A program made the translations under genes and the position numbers. Positions 10,709-22,040 of a DNA stretch of 64,000 nt are shown piece after piece. Every line of letters starts with the position of its first letter. Within the stretch, counting starts at the first letter, position 1. Below the pieces are notes generated by a model that ran no database searches, had not been told where the DNA came from, and saw only the letters and a program-made list of their open reading frames with translations. Origin of the DNA: Gonapodya sp. JEL0774 (Eukaryota > Monoblepharomycota > Monoblepharidomycetes > Monoblepharidales > Gonapodyaceae); contig JADIIX010000104.1 in NCBI GenBank assembly GCA_027604505.1, forward strand, positions 1 to 64,000. The letters are read 5' to 3'.

Positions 10709-12565
10709 TGACTCTGCAAGTTTCTCTTAAAGAATTTCAATTGCGTCGCTTTGGGACCTGCTCGAAGCGTTCGCTTCTCAAATCAAATGCCAATACCACA
10801 GGAAGGTGCTTGGTGAGTTCGTGGCTGTCTCTCACATCAGAACCATTCAAACAGGCAAGACCTGAACTGAACACAACGGATCAGAACCGGACACCGAGTT
10901 TGGTAGATTTGGTGCGGAAACAAAACGAGAACACGAGACTATCATATTTCCACTTTCTGTCCTGCTGATCTGCGGCTTTCCACGTGCTCGATATGGCTTT
11001 CTCCCAACCGATTGCCCACACTGTTCTTGCCGTCGCTGAGGTCTTTCAGATGAACATTCTTGCGCGCCTTCACCCATCTGTTCTCTGGCCCCTCCGCACC
11101 ATCTCGTGGCAATTCAAGTAGAGTGTACAGCAAGCGTGTCTTTATCGATTTCGGCAGGTATGACTTTTTACCAAACACCCAAGGGAGCTTCGTGACATGT
11201 TTTACCTGCTTTACAAAGCTCCATGGGTTGCGATACATGGACCAATTGCTCGCGGAACTTGAACCAGACTTCCGGACAGTCTAGGAACACAGCCCCGGCT
11301 CTCAGGTTCACAAGCTGCCTCGGTACTCGCTCTCATGGCTTTTGCCTCGAATGCTGATGAAATTACTTTTTTCGAGAAGTGTTTGTCGTAAATAATGATC
11401 GCCAGCTTCAAGAGTTTGATACTATGATCTCTGAACAGTTGGGATCCGAGGTGAAATCTCTTTTATTTTGTCTAGTGCCTTGTGGTTCCAATGTTCATTT
11501 CGACTTTAATCTACATCCTTGTCCCATTCGAAACACAAGAGGGGACGTCAAAGGTTCAATTTCACTCCGACCCTAATCTCCATCCCACCCTTCCCCTTCC
11601 AAATCAACCTTTCGGGGGAAGATATTTCATACATTAAGTGGTGCATCACTCGCCTTGACGGGGTAGGGGCACTCCAGCGTCTGCAACACAACCATGCAAA
11701 TCGTCAAACCTCTGAACTTCTCGGCAGTCTCTGCCATATAATAAATCAATGCAATATCCCCAAGAGTTGTGCTCTTCCAGCGCTTGTCAAGCTTTGTCGT
11801 AGTATCAGTGCGAGCTCTGTGCATGGGGTTGTCGGATTGGGTGTCGCGGATAACGACAAGCATGTGGAAGTTCTACTGGACAATTTCGCACGACTTGGAT
11901 GGTCTCTTGGAAATCAGATCTGGTTCATGGACTGGCTTCTCAAGTGGTCCAAACCTGCTCCACGCCATTTAAATTTTGTGATCTGTCAGCGACTGTTGGA
12001 GCTTTGCGATAGCAGAGCATTCTATTCGCCACCTCATGCGATTTCACAATCAATCCGTGTGAAGATATGCGAAAGCCGGGGTGGGAAGGGAGGATCGCCA
12101 CCAAGTTTGGCAAGTTTGTTGAGAACAGTCCACTCCCATTAGAGTCTGCTTATGCAGTCATTGCAGAAGCCGCTGGCCACTGTACCGTGCTTGGTGGACC
12201 TGGTTGGCAACGTGTTGGAGTCTTTCCGACGTCCCTCGTCGGCCAAATGGTGACACAGCAGTGTCTCATCAACAGAGTCCCAAGGGCAGAGCGCAACAAG
12301 GTATTCGGCAAGATCATACGTGCTCATTTGAATGCTTGGACTGCCACATCGCAGTTGCCAAGGGAATCTGGAAGTGAAATCCGAGGCTTTTGAGGATGCT
12401 CTCAATCAGTGGGAGCTCGACGAGGAGGATAGAAACGCCTTGAAAGCCGCTTTGGAAAGGCGCACAGGTAGTTTGTTGCAAGTGTTCTTTGACCAATTAT
12501 TTATAGTGGATTGTGCATCATCAAGAATCGATTCTTCTAACACCCGCATCCTCCTAAACATATGA
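10709..12565 (+). CDS. Unidentified multi-exon protein, probably helical
   Basis: Several coding-looking pieces lie on this strand, separated by intron-like gaps: MTLQVSLKEFQLRRFG at 10709 with a GTGAGT donor at about 10813; MAFSQPIAHTVLAVAEVFQM at 10993; ASVLALMAFASNADEITFFE near 11315; a long piece with EDISYIKWCITRLDG and NQIWFMDWLLKWSKPAPRHL (11600-12060); and a charged C-terminal piece FEDALNQWELDEEDRNALKA (12370-12470). Composition suggests HEAT-like helices. I do not recognise the family and could not join all exons in phase, so limits are approximate. Its first ATG is only 72 bp from the TLK start codon on the other strand, which implies a shared promoter. Confidence 0.4.
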
Positions 12566-12566
12566 G

Positions 12567-13043
12567 TTTTGGCTGTCGTGGATGCAGAATTCAGCTTATG
12601 GCACCCAGCTGAGTGAGGTCTGAGTCCTGCGTGCCAAGTTCAAGCTGCTCAGGACCCACGACTCAGGGGTTTTGTATCAAGAACCCAGAGACAATAGTGC
12701 TGCGGAAGAAGGCGAGAGTGGATGGGTGTGCGGTGTGTCCCCACCATGTATATGCAGATGCAAGTGTGCAACTACGTGCACGGGGGGTGGGCGGGGGAAG
12801 TCTCTCATGTGTACCAAACCCTCGCATCTGATATCAGCTCGGGCAACGATCCAGTAACAAACCCAGAGACAAAGACTGTGCAAAGAAGCACAAGTGAAAA
12901 GGAGAGGAGAAAACTAACATAATGTAGTCGAATGGAATGGGAAATTATTTGGAATTCAAGTTGGTGCTTCGCAGGCATTTGGAACGATGGTCTCTTGACA
13001 CGAATTGACCAAAATTGAGAACCTTTGGCTTTTAACCTCCTTT
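12567..13043. other. Intergenic region between convergent genes
   Basis: No gene supported. It holds a C/G-skewed stretch with a G-rich run (ACGGGGGGTGGGCGGGGGA, near 12780) and overlapping short open frames in several phases without codon structure. It probably contains the 3' ends of the flanking transcripts. Confidence 0.5.
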
Positions 13044-14550
13044 CTATTTTCCGTTCATTTTCTTCTCGATACCCTCCTCGTACACCAGCACCTTGCTAAC
13101 ATCGTCATACACATCAAACCTCCTTTGAGTTACAACAGGAATGGACGACCGCCAATGTGTGATCTCCGCAGGGTTAAGATCATGGTAGACCGTTGACTCT
13201 TTCTCGTCTGTTGTTGCAACAACATCACCACCAGGAGAAACGACAGAAGAGTGACCCCAAGCAAGGTAGTCGCCTGTAGTTAAACAAAATGAGGTGACGG
13301 AGCGGTGACCAAAATCATGCCCCTCGAAATTATCATCCAAATGTCAGAAACTCAAAAAATTGTAGTAACCCACCATCTTTCGGTTCAACTACACGCGCTG
13401 GTGAGCAAGCTGCCACGTAGATCTGATTGTCAACTGCGCGAGCGCGTTGGAGAAGCTCCCAGTGGAGCGGGCCGGTGACAGTATTGAAGGCTATTGAAAT
13501 TACAACCGCTCAGTTCGATCGATGCTTTTGGAGTGGATGAGCTCGAACTCTGTGATTCCGCGCAGCGCTGCCTTCAATCCAGAGTGGCCAGCACTGTCCC
13601 GTCGTTCAGATCCCTCCAAGCGCAAATGACTCATCCAACTCACCTCCTGGATAAATCATAGCCAAGGCTCCTCTTCTGGCTGCAATCATGGCCAGCTCTG
13701 GGAACCGAATGTCGTAGCATATCGCGACGCCCAACTTCCCGTAGTCAGTCTCCACAATCGTACATATGTCACCTCCGGTGAGTACCTCAGATTCCTTGAA
13801 TCGAATTTTTCCCGGTACGTCAATATCAAAAAGGTGGACTTTGCGGTGTGTTGCGACGAGGGCGCCGGCCGGGTTGTAGATGGTGCAAGTATTATATAGG
13901 TGGGAGTTGACGGAGTCTCGTTCGGGAATGGACCCTTGGTTTCAGATAGTGGCAATCAATGGATTTGGCTTCATTAGCCCAATCGTCAAGAAGCTCCTCG
14001 GTTGCAATTCTTTTTTCCAACCCTTGAGTATGAACAGAGCGCGAGGTGAGCTCACCTCCAATGAGCCATACGCTCGCATCCTTCGCCATTGCTGAAAGGG
14101 CACTCGTGGACTCGCCCGGGATGGGCTCCGCGTACTCAGGGAAGAATTTGACCCCGTACGGACTTAGGCGGTGGTCCACGATCCCGTCACCAACAGACGC
14201 ATCATTAGACACAACAGCGTCGACACATTGAAAATAGTAAATGTGAGCGGATGGGCTTGTGCGCTAGAAAACTGACCTGTTAAAGCACTCTGGCAGCACA
14301 ACCACATTTGCTCCCTTGTCCTTCGCCTCTAGAACTTTTGACCGCGCACGTGAAAGGTTTTCTGCCTTGTTGGCACCAACCAGCATCTAAGGAGTACGGT
14401 GGGGGGTGGGTGTCCCATCCGATCGCGCGAAATTTCCGTAGAGAGAGGGAAGTGGACGAGTTTCAGCAACGCGCTAAGGAGGCGTTAAAACAAAAGAAAA
14501 CGTACTTGAACAAGAGCGATTCGGAATGGTCTCGCCGCAACACCAACCAT
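13044..14550 (-). CDS. Omega-amidase, nitrilase superfamily (NIT2 type)
   Basis: Starts [15 protein letters not shown] and is split by several short introns. The nitrilase triad is present in order: Glu in [10 protein letters not shown], Lys in [16 protein letters not shown] and Cys in [15 protein letters not shown]. Other NIT2 signatures are [56 protein letters not shown] and the tail [15 protein letters not shown]. The enzyme hydrolyses alpha-ketoglutaramate and alpha-ketosuccinamate to the keto acid and ammonia, closing the glutamine-transaminase (methionine-salvage) route. It is probably cytosolic, with a possible mitochondrial pool. The exon after the conserved Glu (FFPEYAEP region, 14.0-14.2 kb) fits, but I did not fix every splice site. 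Confidence 0.85.
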
Positions 14551-14715
14551 CTCAAATATATAACGTGAGGGATCTTGGTTCGCTCGTCGTAAGACGGACA
14601 TGAACTAAGGCAACTCGCACCCTCAGTTCGTAAAGAAGGTTTAGATTTACAAAAATTGCTCCCAGGAATGCATATAAACTGAGAGATGCAATCATATTCT
14701 ACGGGGTTATGGTTA

Positions 14716-16723
14716 CTAATTTACAAGTGCCTCGGAAGCCCCAAATCCCGGCGGTTTTATCGACACAAGCAATCGCGCCTCCGAAACCATTCTGACGATC
14801 GCATTTGCTGCACGGTAGACATCTGGACGGGCGGATTTGCTTGTAAAATATCCCAGGTGCACGGCGTAGGCTGTGTTGTGGGTGCACAGTGGTGTAGTGG
14901 TATGTCAATTACAAGATGATGGATAGAGTTGCGTGTGAGCGATAGACGAGTGATTCAATGTTGTGGTTCTAAGCGACCAACCTTGACAAATTTTCCATGC
15001 GGTCCATTGGAATTCGTCGTTGTTCTCGAAATCGGCCGGCAAGCTTCCTTGTTCTTCTTGATCCAGGCCTTTCAAGTCCTCCTCTTTCACCGGAAGTAAC
15101 TTTTCCAACTCCACAAGCTTTCCCAGGACCGCCACCACCATTTCGGGATCCCTCACACGCGATACGGGCATGCACCCCATAATCTCCTGCATTTCCTTCC
15201 CAGCCATGGTCGGGAACACAACACCCGGACAATCACAGAGTCGCAGTTTGTCCGTGACGTGGATGGTTTGAAAGTGCTTGGTGCGGCCTGCCGTGCGTGA
15301 AACGGAGACTGCATGACGGCCAAGGATGGCGTTGAGGAGAGATGACTTGCCAGCATTGGGTTGCCCTATAAGGCCAATGGTCATATGGTGCAGAGAACGG
15401 GTGGTGGGGTGGAGTGGTGGGACATCAGATTCTTGGTTGTGAGTCGGAGCTGTTTTGGAGATGTTTAATCAAATGGATCGGGCACCTCAAGGCAAATGGT
15501 CTAGAAGTAATACGAGCGACTCCACTCGTGAAACTTACCATCGTCTAGCTCGTGTCTCCGCAAATGAAGATCGGAGTTACTCTCTCGTTCCTCAGTGCGG
15601 TGAGGTTCATCTCCACTGTCCAATCGCTCTCCTGGCTTTTCATCATCTTTCTGTGATTGTTTTTGCTTCCTTTCGTGGCTTTCTGTGATCGAATCCGCCG
15701 GTAACGCTTCGGCCGCCTTCTTCGCCCGTCGCCGCTTGGCGCTCCCAACCTTAGCCGACATGTCTGTGTAGTCGTCAGACTCATCTGATGGTCGGAAGGC
15801 ATCCAGCCCGGGGAATAAAGCATCCCAATCTACCGACACCCCAGGTTTCGTTGGCGCGACTGATCTGCAAATCTCGATAATCCGCCTTACAACCTCTGGA
15901 TTGGGGACGTCGCGCTTTGCTACCGGTGCTCGAGATCGCAAGTGCGATGTTGAGGTGACAGGATCACCGTGCGCGTCGACTGCGCCCTGTGGCCGGGGCT
16001 GGGTGGCAAACTCCACAACGGGCAGGGTTGGATACATTGTGGAGAAGTAAGTTTTCCACGCCACAACAGTGGGTTCACCGACGAGGTCACATTTGGTGAG
16101 AACAAGAATGAGAGGTAGTTTGAGCTCATTGACGATGTGATGGTAAAGGGAAGGGGGGAAATGGAGGAGTGGGTGGCGGATGTCGGCGAGTACTAGGATG
16201 ATGTCGCTAGAGCATGGGAGTCGATGAAAACACAAACTGTCAGAGTTACTTCATGATTAATTGTTTTACCGACTCACCTCATTTCTATAACCCTCCATAA
16301 TTGTCTCCAAACGTCTAGTTCCTTCTCAAAGAGCCCGTGATCATCACCCTGCACGTCCCGCACCCGCTGCAGCCACGTTTTGAAAACAATCTTCTCCCTC
16401 TCGTCGAGAGCTTCTGTTGTGTCAGAGTACGACCACGGGGGCCGTTTTGGCATGTCGAATGGATGAAGTTCAGAAGCCTGTTCGTCCGAGATTTCAAGGC
16501 TTCTCTCTTCGATTGGACGAGGGAATGGGATGTGGAGTGGATCCAGAGTTTCTGTTTCAATTGAAGGGACCGGAAATCCGTCCTCTCCAACAACAGGAAA
16601 TCGTTGGAAATCGTCGTACTTGTTTGTGATCCACGTTCGCTGCTCTTTGAGCCGCTTCCTCTCGTTCCTCTCGCGAAGCTGGGCAAGCTTTTGTTTTCCA
16701 GAGTACGCGACTGGACGTGGCAT
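14716..16723 (-). CDS. Circularly permuted GTPase, GNL1/HSR1 family
   Basis: Four exons join in phase: 16723-16278, 16206-15539, 15431-14982 and 14870-14716, giving 572 residues. The GTPase motifs occur in permuted order, diagnostic of the YlqF/YawG group: G4 LVLTKCDLVGEP first, then G1 GLIGQPNAGKSSLLNAILG, the switch region SRTAGRTKHFQT and G3 DCPG. The N-terminus is basic (GKQKLAQLRERNERKRLKEQ), typical of nucleolar or ribosome-linked members. Between G4 and G1 is a charged insert with KRRRAKKA. The last exon (GYFTSKSARPDVYRAANAIV) matches the conserved GNL1 end. Relatives act in ribosome assembly or export; human GNL1 itself is less well defined. It diverges from the cupin_5 gene about 430 bp away. 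Confidence 0.85.
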
Positions 16724-17149
16724 TTTGTGATTTTGGCGTTTTGAATGGGTTCCGCGCGGTTTGCGTGTAATTTTATATTGGGCGGAAGGTCCAAGGTCAG
16801 TTCTTGGCGAGTGCTGGTACGGACAACCTGGCGTGACTCACAAAATAAGGAGCGATGAACCAACAACTCACTTAATCATTTTACAGGTTGAGCAGCATCG
16901 GTGTGCATATTCACCATTTATGCAAGCAAATGCGCTCGATATCCCCGTTGCATCATCGTTGGTCTATTCAGAAGGCTTCGCAGTTTCGTTGTAGATTGAA
17001 GAAATGGCCATGTCAGTACCGGAACCCAAACACGGACTGTAAGCTGAGAAAGGTGTGGAAACAAATAAAATGCTAAAACCACATGGTATTCATACTATTT
17101 GACGTCCCTCTTTCGATCATTGCACACTCCTGGCCCAACTTATTATGCA

Positions 17150-17788
17150 ATGACCAGCAGCGGAGGCCCTCCATCTGCTGGAATCGGTCCGACGGGCCCT
17201 GTGGATTCGCCTCGAGCTCCATTGATCGGGACCCCAGAGCGCGTGGCCGAAATATTACGCGAGCTGGGTCTGCGCTATCTCCCTCACGAATCTGGATATC
17301 TTGGTCTCATTGGCTCATCACAACAAACCGTCCCTGCGTTAGGCTTTGAGTTTTCTCCTTCTCGTTCAGACCGTCGTTTAGCGATACAGTCTCAAGTGTA
17401 TTATATGCTCACTCGGCAGTATCCAATCAATTTCCTACACCACCTCCAACCCGATGATACTCACATCCTCATAGAGGGAGGGCCTGTTATGTATCATGTC
17501 TTCCATCCTGACGGGACAGCAGAACGGCATATCCTCGGGCACCTTTTATCTCTCGGGCAGCGACCGGTGGTGGCGGTTCCCGCGGGTTGTTGGAAAGCGC
17601 TCCGCCTGCACGAAGACTCCGAGTATGCCTTAATGGCAAATGTTCTCACTCCAGAGTTCACACCGGACCGCGTCTCCATTGGAGAGGAGCAACAATGGGT
17701 TGACAAGTACACGGGTAGTGCGGAATGGGCAACGAAAGAGTTTTTGATGGAGCTCATTGGTCCTAATTGGAAACAGACTCCGTCATGA
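17150..17788 (+). CDS. Cupin_5 (DUF985) family protein
   Basis: Single-exon frame of 212 residues from the first ATG (an upstream TTG is in frame at 17099). The family core is visible: ELGLRYLPHESGYLGLIG near residues 45-60, then IQSQVYYMLT, HHLQPDDTHILIEGGPVMYH, LGHLLSLGQRPVVAVPAGCW and YALMANVLTPEFTPDRVSI. These match the double-stranded beta-helix of the DUF985 cupins. Bacterial and plant members often carry a second zinc-lyase-like role or have no known role; no function is established for fungal ones. The His and Glu spacing of the usual metal site is only partly kept, so catalytic activity is uncertain. Confidence 0.75.
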   Translation: MTSSGGPPSAGIGPTGPVDSPRAPLIGTPERVAEILRELGLRYLPHESGYLGLIGSSQQTVPALGFEFSPSRSDRRLAIQSQVYYMLTRQYPINFLHHLQPDDTHILIEGGPVMYHVFHPDGTAERHILGHLLSLGQRPVVAVPAGCWKALRLHEDSEYALMANVLTPEFTPDRVSIGEEQQWVDKYTGSAEWATKEFLMELIGPNWKQTPS

Positions 17789-18568
17789 ACGTCGTCTGGA
17801 AACACAACACTGGCTGCCGCAATGGGTTCTGAATTGAAGATAGTTATTTTTGCCCCTAACTCTCCACTGAATGAGAGAGCGATACGGCAAATCGCGCGGA
17901 ATAGATATTGCATTTCGAAGTTCAAGATAGACTGCGGACATTTTGGTGTGTGAGACCCAGTATTCCATTGTACTTAACACCGAAAATTGATGGAATAACG
18001 CGAACTAGCATGCACAACTGCCGCCTTGGATTTGGTCACATTGATGTGCTCGTAATGGTTTTGCAGCAGTGCGATTAATTCAAGTAGAGACCGGAAGCAC
18101 GTGTGCCTATGCGAGAGCGCAGGGTTCACCGTACCACTTGGAGCCCGAACGTTTCTCGTCTGATACGGCGTCATAAGAATGTAAACTGTTTAGCGGCAAC
18201 CTTCAGAAGCGCGCACCCCTAACACAGATGAAGAGGACAGGAGCGCTGAGCATTATTAGCTATAGATTGATAACGTGGTGGAGATCGTGGAAACAAAGAA
18301 GATTTTCGACAGAGGAGAAGTGAATGCGGTATGCAAATGGCTATGCCAATCATGAATGAACAACGAACCAGATTCGATTGACATGTTACATGAGGCGGGG
18401 GACAGTTCCATCAAAAAGCAAATTTTATGTAAAATAAGTAGGTCCCTTCATTGGTCGATCTATTAATAAACAGACAATCGCTATCGAAAATTAGAAGGGG
18501 CTGGTCTAACGCAATGATTCTTAGGTCAGAACTGTGGTAAAACCCTCCTTCCTTGCACACGCGCATAT
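17789..18568. other. Intergenic region before AAA ATPase copy A
   Basis: No convincing gene. On the minus strand two short open stretches (18174-17974, and frames overlapping the cupin_5 3' end) have mildly protein-like composition, but no homology or splice frame I recognise. They could be remnants of a decayed gene. The right part holds the 3' untranslated region of AAA copy A. Confidence 0.4.
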
Positions 18569-19916
18569 TCAATCCTCCGACACGTGGCTCGTGTCATCAC
18601 TATCGTCTTCGTCCTCCTCTATGGGCTCCACCTCCCCCACCACCAGCTTCTTCCTTGACGGTAATGGGGCCAGCGCCTCCACCTCAAACAGAATCGACTC
18701 CTTCTCCTCCACAAGGCAGTCGAAGATGTGCTTCTGCACTCCTGCAATTGTGATCCCTTTTGCAAACCGATCCACAAACTCCTCGTGTTCATGGGCGTAC
18801 TCGGGGGCAAGGGTCCTCAGGGCTTCGAGGACGGCCTCTCGCGATGGAACACTGATCTCTGCGCAAAAGTCCACCCGACCAGGACGGATGAGGGCGGGTT
18901 CGAGTTTGTCGAGGTGATTGGTTGTCATGAACACGACCAGGCCGCTCGCTGTAGCCACCCCGTCCAGGGCGTTGATGAGCGTGGAGAAGTCCACTCCGGT
19001 TTTTGAGCTTCGCTTGGCAAAGAGAGCGTCAACGTCTTCCAGAAGCAGAAAAGTGTTGCTGGGGAGACTGGAAAGGAGAGAGTCGATGTCCGTGGCTTTG
19101 ATGTCGTCCGTTATGGAGAGCTTGGCAATATCCCGGGCAAAGCGGCTGGCCATTGCAACACACATGGAGGTCTTGCCAGTACCAGGAGGTCCATGTAAGA
19201 GGTGAATTCGCTTCCACGTGACGCCGGTCCGGTCATACAGAGCCTTGTTGCTAAAGAAAAAGTCCAAACCCTTCACTATCTTGTCCTTGAGCGCAGAGTC
19301 CAAATACACTGTATTCAGGTCGCGGGAGTCCCGTTTCACGAAAAATTCCCAGTCGTAGGCACCGCCGCAACCCTTGACTGCCCGATATATTGACGTTTTC
19401 TTGATCGGACGATCTGCCGGCTTCCATCTTGCTGCGAGCTCTCGTCCAATCTCGGTGAGGACACGCTCTCCGACAGTTGGTGTCAAATCATAGACGCGGA
19501 TGACGACAGATTGGAACGTGTGGTATTTGACGGATTCGCCTGGCGAAATAAAGTCGATGGAGCACGATACCCCTTCCCAGACAAAGGGCCATGGGCGGGG
19601 ACCATCATAGCGTGGGAACCACCTGAAATAGGGGAGTTGACAAGGACGGTGCGATCAATACCCCGGTATCTTCATTTCCGATGGTGTTCTCGTGGTTGAA
19701 AGCTCACCAGTCCGCTCCCTTCACGTCCACCTCATGTGCCTTGACAGCGACCTGCAGGGGAACCGCGATCGAGAGTCCACACTTTTCCTGAAGAAGATGA
19801 ATGAGATCGAGTCCGCTCGCTGTTCGATCTTTATCGAGCTGCATGTAATCCTGGAACCGAAATGCCCGAAAGATGGGAAGAGCTGTCACGGTCTCGAGAG
19901 ACATAGAAGTAGCCAT
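18569..19916 (-). CDS. BCS1-like AAA ATPase without membrane anchor, copy A
   Basis: Two exons, 19916-19708 and 19622-18569, join in phase (TGG codon split) to 420 residues. Walker A is HLLHGPPGTGKTSMCVAMAS, Walker B is TFLLLEDVDALFAKRSS, sensor 1 is VVFMTTNHLDKLEPA, and the arginine-finger motif RPGRVDFCAEI fits the Bcs1 branch of AAA proteins. Upstream is a conserved motif, RDSRDLNTVYLDSALKDKI. The first 70 residues have no transmembrane segment or mitochondrial presequence, unlike Bcs1, which is anchored in the inner membrane and moves folded Rieske protein. The C-terminus is very acidic (EEDEDDSDDTSHVSED). Function is unknown. Copy C is the closest relative and shares the upstream region; copy B is more diverged. 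Confidence 0.85.
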
Positions 19917-19929
19917 CGCTATCAAGAAT

Positions 19930-20240
19930 CGCGCCGATGATGAAGATGTCCATTCTCCCGGAGGTGGGGTTTATGAGCATCGCGTTGTGGCCTGTTTGGC
20001 AAGTTGGGGGACAGTGCACAGCATCATTTGCGATTTGCGAAGCTCATTGGGACGGATCATGTAAACATGTAATAACAATTGGTATCACCTCGAGCATGAT
20101 TTCATTGCATTCAAGGACTGCCTATGAGCAGCAGTCAGTCGCATTTGCGTTGCTGTCCGCATATTCTTTGGGGAACATCTCGTCGTGGAAGAACCATCAC
20201 GTTACTGTAATTACTGGTCTCTCAAAATGTAAAACCTTCA
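19930..20240 (-). repeat. Promoter segment duplicated upstream of AAA copies A and C
   Basis: This roughly 300-bp stretch upstream of copy A is recognisably homologous, in inverted orientation, to 36150-36450 upstream of copy C. Shared pieces include CCTCGAGCATGATTTC (copy C: the complement of GAAATCGTGCTCGAGG), TTGCATTCAAGGACTG and CATTCTCCCGGAGGTGGGGT. Copy B lacks it. It probably carries the common promoter of A and C. Confidence 0.7.
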
Positions 20241-20578
20241 GTTTGAACATCACAGTGTGTCTATGGATGTGCAGGTACTTTTGTTGGATCACTAGAGGCT
20301 GCTTTTGGCATACCACTCCACACACGGAGAGCAGCCCGATTCAATTGAAAACTTTGGAAACAAGCAAGGCCGCTCCAAGCTAAGAATTCCCAGATATCGG
20401 AAGCGAATTGGTACCCGTGCGAACACTAATAGCAGTAATTGCACGCAATATCATGTCATTAACAAGAAATTAGAGTCGACCATTCTCATTTCTTCTGTAA
20501 TCTGTGGCGAAAGTGCCTCCGTGTCCTGGGAAGAGCGAAAGGGGACACTGCTTTCCTAGGACTAATAAGAGCAACAAG

Positions 20579-20710
20579 CGTCAGTCACTGTTTCGTAGGA
20601 AGAGCAGACACCGTCAGTCACTCTTCTGTGTGAAGAACGAAAAGCGTCTGTCCCTCCTTCGTGTGAAGAGCCAGTCGGCACTCTTTCGTGCGAAGTGCGG
20701 CGAAGTGCGG
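20579..20710 (+). repeat. Imperfect tandem repeat, about 33-bp unit, four copies
   Basis: Units start at 20579 (CGTCAGTCACTGTTTCGTAG...), 20612 (CGTCAGTCACTCTTCTGTGT...), 20645 (CGTCTGTCCCTCCTTCGTGT...) and 20672 (CAGTCGGCACTCTTTCGTGC...), each continuing into a GAAGAGC/GAAGTGC-like end. Unit lengths are 33, 33, 27 and 29 bp. It ends with a doubled CGAAGTGCGG. A degenerate further unit may precede it. No coding frame is evident. Confidence 0.75.
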
Positions 20711-22040
20711 CAAACCCAACAAGCATTGTCAGCATTTTCACATGAAGTAATCCCTTAATACAACAGAATAAATTGATTTACTTCCGCTTCTCTATCCACT
20801 CTTGGTGTTGTAACGTGAGTACGTATTCCGTCACACCCACCGCAACATATTGTTGTTGAAGGGGCTGCTGCTGCTCGGTGCAGGTTTCACTGTGATCAGG
20901 ACATATAAAGCCCATTCATTCAAATTACTGATTATACACCATCGTGCCGCTCTCCATCTATCACTCACCTTGTCCTGGTGCATCGAGTGGCCTGCCATCA
21001 GCTTGTTCCCACCTGTGGGCCCAACTCGCCGCAAGATGACCAACATCGACATGACGGACATTCAGCTTGACACGAGGTCCGAGCTCGAGCTTGATGATGC
21101 AGGGACAGACAATTCTCAAACGACTGCAGCTGCTCCGGCTACGACAGCACCACCGCTGTTGATCCCTCCGGCATTCCAACTAGTTTGAACGCATCCAGGT
21201 GAGAGCATAGCTCGATTGTTGTTCTTATTAGTTGTGTCTGTTGAGGCCCTGCCTTGAACTGAGCTGATGAACGGTTGTTATGTTCCCTCGTTTCCCTTTC
21301 TTCTCTACCACAGAGAGTATTCCACGGTTCGTTACTACATCCATGATTTGTTCATGTCCCAAATCTTCCCCACAGAGTTTCCCAATTACAGTAGGTTGTT
21401 CTCCCAGAATTTGAGCCCTGCTGCTCTTATCTGTGTTATGCTGATTGGAACTGAATGACATTTCTCAATTATCCCCCATCTTTTTTTAGATGTGCTTTCT
21501 CCTGTTCTTCAAACTCGAATAACTGTAAATCCTTCAGTGCCACAATGCACAATTTTTAGTTTTTCATTTTGTTTCTTTCATTCCGGGAGTGGTGTTTTCT
21601 TCTGTGCTGCATGGTTGAGTTTGTGGAGTAGGTTGCTTATCTGACCGTCCGTTTTTACATTCGGAATCTCCTCAGTATAGAGAAGTATTTTTAGTTGTAG
21701 ATGGGTCCCTTTCTGTTGCGAGGTGGCACCACGCACCTGTGGCAATCGCCTCGCGCGAACTGGAACCCTAGTGCATTGTACTAATGCCGTCTATGATCGT
21801 TCGTTCGGGTCTGATTCGGGTCTGATTCGGGTTTGGTTCGGGTCTGGTTCGGGTCTGGTTCGAGTCTGTCTTGCAAATTTTGCTTGGTTGATTCGCCCCA
21901 CAGCACACACATACAGGCTTCACTTCATGCACTTGCCCTGACATGTGCCCGCGTCAACAGTCCACAAGCAATGCTTAAAAGCGCCATGAATTCCCGATCA
22001 TGGCCATCGCAGTTCTCCCGACATCTTCCATCCGAATCAG
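20711..22040. other. Spacer between AAA copies A and B
   Basis: No gene firmly supported. A short open frame at 21036-21188 (starting MTNIDMTDIQLDTRSELELD) has acidic, Ala/Pro-rich coding-like composition and a TATAAA-like element (ATATAAAGCCC) about 130 bp upstream at about 20900. It stops without homology and could be an orphan or truncated first exon. The rest is T-rich. Confidence 0.35.
21800..21865 (+). repeat. 11-bp tandem repeat, six copies
   Basis: Consecutive units of consensus CTGRTTCGGGT run from 21800 to 21865: one partial unit TCGTTCGGGT, two CTGATTCGGGT, TTGGTTCGGGT, CTGGTTCGGGT and CTGGTTCGAGT. It is a minisatellite about 175 bp upstream of the copy B start codon. Confidence 0.85.

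Noticed and set aside
12775-12800. G-quadruplex-like run (ACGGGGGGTGGGCGGGGGA)
   Set aside because: Only three well-separated G runs and no position that suggests a role; other G-rich runs of this kind occur in the window.
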